DNA of 64,000 nt from Puffinus mauretanicus (Eukaryota > Chordata > Aves > Procellariiformes > Procellariidae), in NCBI GenBank assembly GCA_023333565.1, contig JAJKFH010003470.1, positions 186,001 through 250,000 of the forward strand, written 5' to 3'. The translations under genes were made by a program, and so were the position numbers. How positions within the stretch are numbered: position 1 is the stretch's first letter; the number at the start of each line of letters is the position of its first letter. A model generated the notes under the pieces. That model did not search any database. It was not told where the DNA came from and was given only the letters and a program-made list of their open reading frames with translations. This document shows positions 12,401 through 24,129 of the stretch, piece after piece.

Positions 12401-15239
12401 CCAAACTATCTGCAGCTTCAGCCAGTCTGTGGGTTTCAAATATTCAGGTCTGCCATTTCAACTAATGGAGTAACTGTTATGAAATCAGCATTATCGTGCA
12501 GCGTTATTGTGCAGCAAGAAAAATGTGAAGGCTCAGGTTTAATTCTCAGTTTACTAGGAAAGCAAGTTCAACCCATCTGTCACATTCCTCTCCCACTGTC
12601 TTTAGCCCATGCAATCTTCAATCAGCCCATCATCCTCACGCAGGTGAGGGCAAGCAGTATGCTCAGTTCAGACACTATCTTATTTGGTCATCGCAGCTTA
12701 ACCTGACTATGAACACTGAGATCAACAGTTTCAGAAGCACACAGCGGGGCAAAACCTTGTTTTCCATTCTCTCCCTTCATTCCACAAAGAATAAAACCGG
12801 AGGAAAAACATCCGATATTATAAGCAACTGAAAACAGAATTATTACAATAGTAAGTATTTTTTAAAAAAACTTGAAGGTAGGAAATATAACACGTTTTAC
12901 GCTACACATATATATATCTCATATAATATATCCTATCATATATATCTAAGTGTGCTTTGAACATTCAGTCCTACAAGTTCATACACACTTGATGGTTATG
13001 AAGCCATCAGATTAGTGACAGCTGTGAAAGACAAAGTGAGAAATTTACAAGCGTGTACTGGAACAAATGTAAGGTCACACATGCAGTATCCATTTTATTC
13101 CTTCAGGCATGCTTCTTTAATTATATGATTACATACTTTATTCTTGGAGAATGCATTCAGTTTGCCACTTGAATGTCAGGTAGCGGAAAAAATACAGGTA
13201 ATTATCATTTTAATCATCACTCTTCAAGTGATTAACTTTTACTTAATGAAAGTATTCCTGCAAATCTCTTCCAGACCCCCTTTTCTTTCAATACACATGG
13301 TCTGCTGTGCCCAGTAAGGGTTCAAATGATCTCTCTGTTATACAAGCATCCTTTTGGACTAACTCCACATTTTTAACACAGTACCTAATTTCAGCCAAAA
13401 CTAAGGCATCTCCCTGCAGAAACCTTCAGGTGATTTGTCTTTATCCCAATTTCATTCACATAACAGAAATACTGCTCTAAAATAAATTACTGATAATGCA
13501 ACAGAATGTACTTGAGTGATCAATTTAGAGAATGGATCCATCTGTATTAGAGCAAAGCACCATCAGATAACAGTGCCCTGAATTTTCTTTGGAATTCCGT
13601 ACACTGATACTAAGTCCATTCGCTTCTGCTAATAATTTTGCTCAAGCCCCAGAGTGGAGAAACAAGCCTGAAGCAGAAGAGTACCTAGGGATGTTTCCTC
13701 CTGACTTAACTTTTATGGTCTACCAATGACTGTTTTATGTACTTCTCCAAAGTCAAAATAAGTAATCTGTAACAACTACTACTTCTGATTTTACTTTATT
13801 TTTGTATAGCTACCATTTTACTTTTCAGAAAAGAACCATAAATGTAGCCATTCAAATAAGCACGAGCAACTTGTGTTCATTTTCCACAACGTACAGAATT
13901 ATCCAATTTATAATCGGAACAATAACTAATAAAAAGTCTTTAGTCCAACTTAAACCAAGTCAAATTTATACTCCAATAACCAACACTCTCCCATCAAATT
14001 ACAATAGGACAACAACAACTCTAAGTTCAAAGCAATTCATTATATTAACCTGATAATTTCTTGTGTAGGGATGGAAAAATACATTAGTGTGTTCTGTGGC
14101 ATTTCACAATGAAATTAAACAATACATTAGCATGGTTTGACAGATTCATTATTTTGACTGATGCCAACCATGGAATGTTGATGCTTCATCTAGCATATAT
14201 GAACATGTTCCAAAGTCAGAAAATATAATTCATAAAACTTGACTAAACATGCTTTCAGAGAAGCAGTATGAAGAAAGACATGTGTAGTTAGCACTTTTAT
14301 CTCTCTAAAATCATGAAGATAATCGGAAAAGATTTCATCCCCCTGGGCAACAGACAGCTCTTCCCTACTTTTCTTTGACCAGTTTATTTCTCAAGTGCCA
14401 GGCAAGCAGGCGTCCATCTCTTCCCTTGAGAGACTATTCCACAGCACATCCCTCTAAGGACAGGTCCGGTTCTCATTTGCACAGGTGTAAAACTCCACCG
14501 CCAGCTAAGCCCGTGATGGATCACCCTGCAGAGGAAGGCTTCCTCAAGCGGACCGATTTGATCAGTATCTTTGGGATCGGACTCATGGCAGCAGCACAGT
14601 TTGAAGACATTGGCAACAACACACAACATCATGCTAATTACAGCTGTAATACATCGTTCCATCACAAGGAAGAATGTGCTTATCTTAGGAAACCTCTTTT
14701 CTGTTCTGTACTAGCTTTATTAATATAACAAAAGGAAGTTTATATGTTTATTACAGAACCACATATTCCAAAACCAAACCAAAACAACAAACTCTCACAA
14801 GCCAAACCTCTGCTTTAATATTTTCCACAGGTAAGGCAGAAGTGGCATACTAGGTTTTCCTCTTTATGTACAAATTCTAAACATTCTTTTTCTGACAAAA
14901 GGCACAAAGCCAAAAAACAGTGACAAACTCAGGGGTGTTATTTTCAATAGGAAAATAACAGTCACCAAACAATTCACAGCAGAGGTGTGAATTAGCTTTT
15001 TGGGCCAGATACACAAGGATCTGCTCATCTGAGTCTATACTTCTCATGATCCACTGAACTGCAGGCAAGTATGGGCATTTGTGCACTCAGCTTAATTTTG
15101 CTTAGAAAAAAGTTCCATAATATAGAAAAAAAAAATTTCAATAATGGACTAAACATTTAATTCTAAGTCTTGACTTTCACAGAAGTTACTTTTTTTTCCT
15201 TCATCTGGGAAAGGTTAAAATACCTTATGGCTATTGATA
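6479..15239. other. Unique AT-rich DNA, no gene recognised
   Basis: Nothing here gives a recognisable exon or repeat family. A GC-richer block at about 10830-11035 and another with several CpGs at about 14400-14660 stand out from the background; both are reported as findings. An alternating AT tract lies at about 12905-12950. The block at 14420-14460 (a GAGACTATTCCACAGCAC-like string) faintly recalls old CR1 3' sequence but is too short to call. Confidence 0.55.
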
Positions 15240-15650
15240 TTATAATATGCATAAAATTCTCATCTCCTGTTTGGCTTATGACATTGTATGCCTTCTACTA
15301 TTATATATTTATTTATATCTATATTCCATCAAATGTTACAGTGGATATTTTTATTACTGATATAAATATTGAATCACTTTTTAATCTTTCTAAGCTCTTG
15401 GCCTGTGTGATACCTTGTTGCAATGAATTCCACAGGTTATGTGCTGCATAAAGACATATTTGCAAGTGTCAAATTTATATGTTTTGCTTGAATTCATTTC
15501 AAGTTAACACTGCATGCACCTTTCCCCCCTCAATTAATGACAGCAACTTTTATTAGATATCTGCTTTCTCTTTGGACCCAATTAAAACACCTCTGTTTCT
15601 TGAGGATTTCTCTACTATTTTCACATTCAGTTAGCCTCAATGTTATGGGC
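15240..15650 (-). mobile_element. Ancient amniote CR1/L3-like LINE relic (ORF2 C-terminus and 3' UTR)
   Basis: Read on the minus strand, about 15440-15340 encodes a degraded but recognisable CR1 ORF2 C-terminus: the tell-tale NLWNSL followed by a QAKSLERLKSD-like stretch, then the short run of A/T-rich 3' UTR that follows in old amniote CR1s. The flanking minus-strand text also matches my memory of that consensus (the part reading 'ctttatgcagcacataa' just before NLW). This family is shared by turtles, crocodilians and birds and is far older than the other CR1s in the window. The ends are approximate, because divergence blurs them. No reading frame survives. Confidence 0.72.
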
Positions 15651-18600
15651 AGAAAATAAATGAGAACTTTTAGATGTGTTGACCAACTTCTTAATTACAG
15701 AACTGCTTTATGATTTTGTTCAATAATGAAAAGTAAAATTCCATATGGGAAATAAAAAAATTATGTCTAAAAGGCAGAAAAAAATAAATCTGTTCTTTAA
15801 AAGAAATTAAACAAACTGACCTCCATTTATTATCATCAAATAACTGGAGTAAGGGGATAAAAGTTTTGAATTGTAGTGTTCCACAATTCTTAGGCTCTGC
15901 CTGACGACAGCTAGAAGTATGAAACAGCCTCTTGAAGATACATTTCTGAAAACTCTTCTACCATCTTTTAATTCAAAACACCTCACTGACCAGAAGTTAC
16001 AAAGCCTTTCAAGTATTTTTGTACATACCAAATTACTCTGTCCCTGTAAAAGGCAAAAGGTGTCATTCTCGACCTTTGTTTGCTAAACAAATTATCTTTT
16101 TCCTTTCTGGACCCTCGGTAGGGCACCTGCGGTGCCAGGGGGAGGTGCTGCGCTCGCTGCAGGGCTGCAAATACTTCAATACTTCAATACTAAAAAACTA
16201 AATTGAGCTTAGGATCACACTTCTTCCTGATTAATCCTCTAGTACAACATGATTCAGTGCAACTGTTAGCTGGCCCCTCCATTGATTAAATAATTGAAAT
16301 TAGTTTAAAAAAATATTAAAGTAGTTTATAACAATTTTCAAAGAGTTGTAAGATTACCTACTCTCTACCAGAGCCTCAAACTGAAATGGTAAATGATACT
16401 CAATGATATTGTAAATATCAGTGGTCTTTAAAAGAGCTGTCTGCACTGGTGTATACTATTGCTATCGAAGTATCTGACAAAGCAGTATATAGTACTGATT
16501 AAATGCTGTCTTCAGCTATGGAAGTGAAAAATCAATTGGACATTTGTGTAACATGTAGCACTCTTTCAGAATCCCAAATGGTTGATGTAATGATTTTCTT
16601 GTTCTTCACACTAACTGCACTTAAAATACCAAACTAAATTCAGAGTGTCTGTCTTTCTCATAATGATAAATAAAATTCAGAGTCTTTCTCATAATGACAG
16701 CTGACAGGCTGCACCCCGAGCCTTTTAAAAAGCTGGAATCAGAATTTGGTCTAACCTTTATCCCACCATCACAGTGAAACTTTCCATACTAAAGAGAAAA
16801 CTGTTTTATGAAGACAGATTTTCTTCTTCTGAGGTAAGCTCATGACTGTGCAACAAAACCCAGTTAAGACCTGAACTTCACTGAAAGCATCAGCATTTTC
16901 TTTCTTATAGCATAACTCACCCTCATCTTACCACTATATTCACAAAACATCAATGCACTAAAATCACGCAAAATCACACAAACTTTCTCCCCCTCCCCTG
17001 TATGGGCAAAAGAGGGTGTGATATCCAAAATCCAACAGATTCGAGACACACCATCTAGTATGCTCCGTGAATGCTGCCTGCTACTGGGCTATAACCACGT
17101 GCCTGACAGAACAGCAGCAAGCGCATGAGGAAAACACCCCTTCCAGAAGCAAGGTGCCAAAGGCAGCTCATCCAAAACCTGCGGGCACGAGGGAAATGTC
17201 TCACAACAAGCCATTTCTGAACGAGTTCTCTGCTTAGGACCTGTATCTGGAGCCCCATGGACTTCATTCTGCATTCACTTCAAGTCGAGGAGGCTTCTGC
17301 TTCAGTTTGCAGGCAGAGGAAACGGCAAAGTAAATTAAACTCTTCCAAGTTAACAGACTCAAAATGAAAACATGAGATGATTGCATTTTGTTTCATATCT
17401 AATCTGGTGGTTACTTCAAGGGTTTTAATGTGGTTTTCTGTGGTAACAGATATTTCATAACAGAGTCTGAGCACTATTGAGAGCACCTAAATACTAGGTT
17501 TACATCAAAAATTAACTCTGGCCTATCTACCAACTCCAGTGTCCCTGTTTAAAGTGCGTGATGCTACATGGCCCTAGAAGTCAATACCTACAGGGTGGTA
17601 TATTTAACTTGATTTTAATTGCTATCAGACTTTTATTCTGATTACTTATCCCAAACTTACCCAAACCCAAGGTTTTTCAGTTACACTTTAAATTAAGTGA
17701 TTCAGAGAAGGAATTAATAGCAATATAATTAGATACTTACAGTCAGTTAAATACTAATTGAAGGCCTTACTTGAAACTAAGTGCTACTGATTTTTCTAAT
17801 GAAAAGGCAAACGAAAGACAAAGAAAAATATCAGGCTTTTTTTTTTTTTAAGCAGCTACTTTGTACATTGCTCTGTGATCTTCTTGCTAAAAAGAACAAT
17901 TTACGGTCTTTTCCCACAGGAGATGTCTACTCAAAGAGCACTGTGGGTTTAAAATAATGGGTATCTTAAAGTTATAAAAGTTACCTCTAAGGAAACTTCT
18001 TGCCCTGAAGAACTTTATGGAAATTAAACAGTATTATAGTTATGAACTGCGAGAAGAAAAAAGTGCAGTAAAGATCTTCCAATAAACAACTATATAGTAT
18101 GTAATTTTCTCAGTGGAGCCTATTTTCTTAACTTTCTTAACCAAACAGATGTAAAGAAGCAAATGTAGTGTTTTAATGGCACCACACATGCTACCAACAC
18201 AAGGACTGAAAATGAATCATTTCACTTGCCTCAGTTTTGCATTTGTACAAACTCACTTTTTATTAAAGACTTACTCCCAAAACACACCAGCATATGAGAA
18301 AGCAGAATCTGAGTCTAAAACGTTTAGTAATTTAAAAGTGTATCATTATGCCTTTCCTTGAAAGTTTTAATTATTTTTATGGCCATAAAACACCTCAAAA
18401 CCGAGACACACAGATCTGTCTTCTGACAACTATTCCCTTAACTATCCCATATTATAAAGCATCCTCGACTTTTTCAATAGCACTGTAACTGAACAGCAAG
18501 TTTCTCACATCTTTAAAATGAGAGCAGGAGGAGAAGTATTGCCACTTACAATATCTATGCATTCCTTTTACAGAAAAAAAAAAAAAAGACAGATCTGAAA

Positions 18601-21600
18601 GAAAAGCAAAATACATTACTATATTAAAGAGTTAAGATTATTTCCTTTGGAATCACTCATGAAGTTACTCAAATGAATGATGTTACGCACCAAGTGTACC
18701 TCTGACAGCATTTGTCTTTTTCATCCATCACAAATAATATAAACTGACTATGTATGCAATTCTCTTTGGTTTTGTATGTCAATGCAACAATAAAGAATTA
18801 TTATAAATAATAAAGAAATAAAAGACTTCCATTTTAATAGTACTTTTCCTGAACAGATATCAATATATTTTTTAAAATACCTATTAAAGATATTGTTACC
18901 ATTTTGATAGACACAAAAAACAAGACAATGAGAAGTGAAACAACTTAAATGTTACTCAACAGACCACGGATATATTTATACAGATCTGAAGTATTCTGAG
19001 AATTAATCTAGCACACTACTCACTAATTTACTTAACCACATTTGAGTGAAAGGACACTCTGGATTTATTGGTATATTGTGGCCCAGAATCTAACAATATT
19101 TTTACACTCGTAAGTCCTTGTTATTTCTCTTAAGTCTATTTTTAAATTGAAAGCTCTTTATTCACATTAAGCTTACAGAATACGGACCTGTATCACAGCA
19201 GAATCTCCTCTGGTTCAAAGTAATAAAGTACACTGCACCTCTACAGAGTTAATTGCCTGCTACATCTGGTATCTCTGATCTAATATAAAGGCAAAAACAA
19301 CTCCAAGGCCAGCGTGTTTTTCCTTTTTAGCAGTCTCTTTCAGTCAGCTTTGATTTTGTGCACATTATTAAAGAAAAGACTTACTCCAGCAGAAGGCACC
19401 TAGATTGCTTTTTGGATTTCATAAATGGGGAACTTTTCTTTTGAACTTCTTTCTGACCTGACATAAATCCTTAAGCTTTCAACACAATAGGGTGCAGTAC
19501 ATAAAATGGAGCAAGAATCTGGATGAGCAGGCATCAGTGGCTTGCTGGAAGCACCCAGCTGCGTACCTGTCCACACCAGCAACGTGCAGTGGGATGTCAG
19601 GATTTCCAAAATCACAGTTTAATCATCAGACAGAAAACGGACAGAAAGCCTACGCTACACCGACATCAAGAGCCTTGTGCTATCAAGGCAATACTGAATT
19701 CTCCCATGCCAACAATGAGGGCGATCAAACCTACTGAAGCAAGCAGAGAGGGCTGTTCAGAAGCAGTGCTGGGATGAGTGCTGGGCAATATTCAGTACAG
19801 GTCTTGAAAGGAGTCAGGAAAAGATTCACAACCCAGGGGGGGTTGAGAAGCTGCATACTAGCATGGTAGAGATCTTCAGAGGCTGTCAGTTTTTGACAAA
19901 GATACCTCTACATCTCTTCCCATATACCTTTCGTTACCAGATTGCAATGAAATTCTAAAGCCTTATTCTATTTCCCCACTCATAAAAGATGTAGACAATA
20001 CCATTTGTCTCAAAAAAAAAAATCATTCTTGTTCCATGTCAGCAATCTTGAAGTATTAAAAAAGATTCTGACTGTAAGGAAGTGAATTTTCTTCCAGATA
20101 CGTCCAATATCAAATGACTAAAATTTCTATTAGCATATTTTTCTAGCATCTTTCCCATCATAGAAAGACAAGAGACAAAAAACGTAATGGAGCAAACATA
20201 ATGCAAAATTCTTCACAGCACACTGCCTTCCAAGAAGCAGTATTCAAATGTTTTTAAAAACAAAGAAGGCTTTTTGCCCTCTTCCCTCCCACAAAGCACT
20301 CCAGAAATAACCCAAAACAGAGACACGTGAAATTGTATAAAGCCAAATGGAGAGAGAAAACAAACACCACAAAACACATATTAAAAGTCTTCCTATTCTT
20401 GTATTCTCAGAATCGCAGTGGTTGGGTGGATACATCTCCAGTGCCACTTAAAAATCAGTGCCAAGTAAGGCACTGGGCAAAAACCACCGACTTGACTCCT
20501 GCCTGCTTCTGACAAACGAACAAGGAATTGCCCACAGGACACTTTTGTTCCAGATCACTATATCTAGACACAGTTCTTCTAGAGAGAAGCCCAAGCTGAC
20601 TGAAAAACTTCATCAGGAAATCCTGGGGTCAGTTTCTGGTTTTGCTCTGTCCTTGTTCAATCAAGCCTTCGACAGCCTCTAAGAAATAAAGTTCAGGTCT
20701 TCAGGATCTGGTTCTGCTTGGCACCTAACTTTAAATCCTGAAGTCTCCAGGACCACCGTTACCTCAGGAAACAGAAAAATTCTGCTTTCTGCTTTCTTCC
20801 TCTCTTGTCGCTGCAACTGGGGTTAGGGATCCCTGTAAAGGATTCAAAGAACACCGTACTCTCTTTTTTCTTTTTTTTTTTCTTTTTTTTTTTTTTTACT
20901 CTCAACAGGTAACAAAACTATGAAAACTAATCTTAGCTGTCCTTTAAGTTGCCCTTTTCCCTTCTTCCAGTGGGAAACTGGAGAAAAATACTGGTTGTGT
21001 TATGTCAAAACGCTTTGTCATCTGTTCTATCAAACCCCTTTGAGAATTTATGTGAGTGTCTGCTTTCAAAATGGTGGAGGGACCAGAACCAAAGCAGCAG
21101 ACAGTATCATAGGGAGTTTAAAACTGTGCCAAGTGCTGCCAGCAATGTACAAAATTGCTTTTAAAAACTCAGTTAATTAAGTATTAGAATAATAGACATT
21201 CTGTGTTCATGTAACGCAATAACATTTTCATTTAAAATATTAAGCATCCTTTGTGTTCATTTGCATTCAAAGATTTCAAAGAAAATGACAACAGTAATGT
21301 TTTCTCTAAATGATCCTCGCCTGTTACAACTTATTGTAGCCTCTCTTTTACGCATATGCTTACAATAAGGCCAATTTCTGGGAAGGTAATAAAAGAAATG
21401 GTAAGGGACTTACTCTCATTCTCTTGTGATATTTCTTCTCCCCAGACTATAACACAAAGACTTCAGAAAAATGCAGCACACTGCTCATTTTTATGTGGTG
21501 ACTACTATCATAGTCATTTTAATGCAATCACATTATTTACCATCTGTTCTTTGTTTAGCCAAAATAGATTTTCTACATAGTTCATTTGGACACTTGAGAC

Positions 21601-23532
21601 AAATAAGCTATTTGTTCCCATCAGTTTAATGTTTCAGCTACTAGAATTTTAAAATGAAAATCTTTTCCACAAGAAAATGTGTTCTCAGATATTCTCTAAT
21701 GAAATATATTTCTGAATAATTGTACCTTGTTTTATTGCCACCTTTTAAAAAAGAAATTACTTATGTTCTTTCAAGGTCTTAGATCATAATACAAGAGCTT
21801 TAAAGACACTTAGCGCTGCATTTCAAAATTAACTCTGACAAACAAATTTTCCAAGTTGACAAGTTTCTTGGATTCACTTATTTGAGAAGAGAAACTGTCC
21901 TTACAACTAAGTATTAATCACATTAAAGGAGAATCAGACCGCACAATACACCACTCAAAAAGCCATCATAGAAAGGTTTTATGCAGCATATTTGATATGT
22001 AGATGTGAAGAGAGAAGCATTATAAATAAGGGGAACCTGATTTGACATTTTCCAATTAAAAAAAAAAATTCAAAAAACCAATCAATGATTATATAATTGA
22101 GGCAGCAGCATGCTACACAGCAGGAAATGAGAGAGAAGGAACTCAACCCTGAGGCTTGACAGGAGCACAGCCAGGAGTGTGTACGAACAACAGGGTAGCC
22201 AACAATTATGTCTGGTTTCTTTACTAAAAACCTCAGGACAACCTTCTTTTAAAGCTGCAGCTAGAAGGGGGACTATTGTATTTCAAATAATAAATACAAA
22301 TGAAAATAGCAGAAATGGAAAGGACTGACCACAAATATAAATATTTTTGCTGGATTCATCTAAAGATATTTCTATTTCTGGACACAGATAATTTGTAACT
22401 TATGTTAAAAGGGTAATATCATTTTTCCATCACCACTTTATTATTTAACAGAACTGATTTATACATACATTTATTAAAATGTATGTCATACTACAGATGT
22501 ACCATTTTACAGCACACAAAGATGCTGATTATCATCATATGTGTCATCCAAGTCTTGGACTCAGTGTACAATCATCTTGAAAAAGCAATTTCCCCTTTGC
22601 ACATTTAGGTTTTGTCACAGCCAAACAGGTGTGCTACAATTTGAGTACGTCTGAAGCTCAGATTGCTGCAATCCCTATCTTTTAACATTCAGTCACCTCA
22701 TTTGTCTAAAGAAACAAATGAAAAATGCAATTCATACACACAAAAAGGTTCAGTATCATTCATGTGAACTATTACGTATTAAAATGAGAATTAAAATGCA
22801 AGCTATCATCATTTTAAAACCTGCATGGATCAAAAAATATTGAGAATACATTGACAGTGTTATCGAGTTTGTTCAGGCAAAACCTAGTGTTAACAAGAGG
22901 CAAACATTGAAGATCTACTTGCACAAAAAAAAATTAAAATATCTCTTTATTTTCAATTAAATCAAGTAAGGAGAATCAAGAGTCAGTGTTTCTGCAAATC
23001 TTCTTCCCCTTGAGCTCTATTTTGAAGGAAATCTAAAAACTGAAATTCGCACTAAATTAAACTAAGAACATGTCAAAGTTTCCTATTAACTTGAAATTCA
23101 GCTAGCTCATCTCAGTCTTTATTTACACATCTAGACTGAAATCTGGAGTTGCAAGGGGCAAGGACGACAGGAAGGAACAAGTGCTGCTGCCTCTTTCCCC
23201 TCCAGGTTTGACCTAAGGGGTGGGGGGGTAGGGTGTGGAACAAACCAAAAAAAACCCAACAGGAGAATGAGGAGTAAGAGACCTGGTCTTCCTCAAGTTG
23301 CTCTTACTTCTCTGTCCCCTCACAAGCAAGTCCTTATGCTCTCAGCTTGGACACAGCAAACAACACACATCAACTGACTACGCACTACACTTTCAGGCAT
23401 ATTCAAGAGACCGTAACTTATATCCCTGCTACAAGGAGCTGTACTCACTGAGCTGTACTGACTTTGGGGTAAATATGCCAAAAAGTACATTTGACTGTTC
23501 ACTACTCCCTTTCAGAATTAGGACTGAACTTC
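15651..23532. other. Unique AT-rich DNA, no gene recognised
   Basis: There are no recognisable genes. Small structures noted: a GC hairpin at 16122-16136 followed by a short 9-bp tandem (aatacttc units, about 16176-16191), a local duplication of a 'cagagt...ctttctcataatga' block at about 16640-16696, an A-run at about 18576-18587, and a pyrimidine-rich tract at 20862-20897. Confidence 0.55.
23528..23532. repeat. Target-site duplication ACTTC, left copy (right copy 24125-24129)
   Basis: The five bases ACTTC lie directly before the TG start of the LTR and again directly after its terminal CA. This shows that both ends are intact and gives the exact integration site. Confidence 0.93.
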
Positions 23533-24124
23533 TGTCGTAGTTTAACCCCAGTGGGCAACTAAGCACCACCCAGCCGCTCGCTCACTCCCCCCAGAGGGAT
23601 GGGGGAGAGAATCGGAAGAGTAGAAGTGAGAAAACTTGTGGGTTGAGATAAAGACAGTTTAACAGGTAAAGCAAAAGCAGGGCACGCAAGCAAAGTGAAA
23701 CAAGGAATTCATTCGCTCCTTCCCATGGGCAGGCAGGTGTTCAGCCATCTCCAGGAAAGCAGGGCTCCATCACGCGTAACGGCGACTTGGGAAGACAAAT
23801 GCCATCACTCTGATCATCTCCCCTTCCTCCTTCTTCCCCTCCCCAGCTTTTATTGCTGTGCATGCCACCATATGGTCTGGGATATCCCTTTGGTCAGTCA
23901 GCTGTCCCAGTTGTGTCCCCTCCCAGCTTTTTGCCCATCCCCAGCCTACTCCCTGGCAGGGCAGGCTGAGAAGCAGAAAAGGCGTTGGCACTACTTAACA
24001 CAGGGATGTTTTTAGTGATCGCTAAGCAGTGCTTATCAACACTGTTTTCATCACAGATCCAAAACATAGCACCATACCAGCTACTGTTAAGAAAATTAAT
24101 TTTCTCCCACCCAAACCCAGTACA
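23533..24124 (-). mobile_element. Solo LTR of an avian endogenous retrovirus, 592 bp, with 5-bp TSD
   Basis: The element starts TG and ends CA on both strands and is flanked by perfect 5-bp direct repeats ACTTC (23528-23532 and 24125-24129). There is no internal retroviral sequence, so this is a solo LTR left by recombination between two LTRs. Read on the minus strand it opens TGTACTGGGTTTGGG and closes in ACGACA, and has an AATAAA polyadenylation signal (plus-strand 23849-23854) followed by a GC-rich stretch, which sets the orientation. I recognise the sequence as an LTR family abundant in neoavian genomes. The 5-bp duplication fits an ERV-L or gamma-like integrase better than alpharetrovirus-like elements (6 bp), but I cannot assign the family firmly. 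A weak 106-codon frame within it is a chance frame. Confidence 0.93.
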
Positions 24125-24129
24125 ACTTC

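Noticed and set aside
23695..24015. 106-codon frame in the 23.5 kb LTR
   Set aside because: It is within a solo LTR, has no domain, and reads antisense to the LTR polyadenylation signal.
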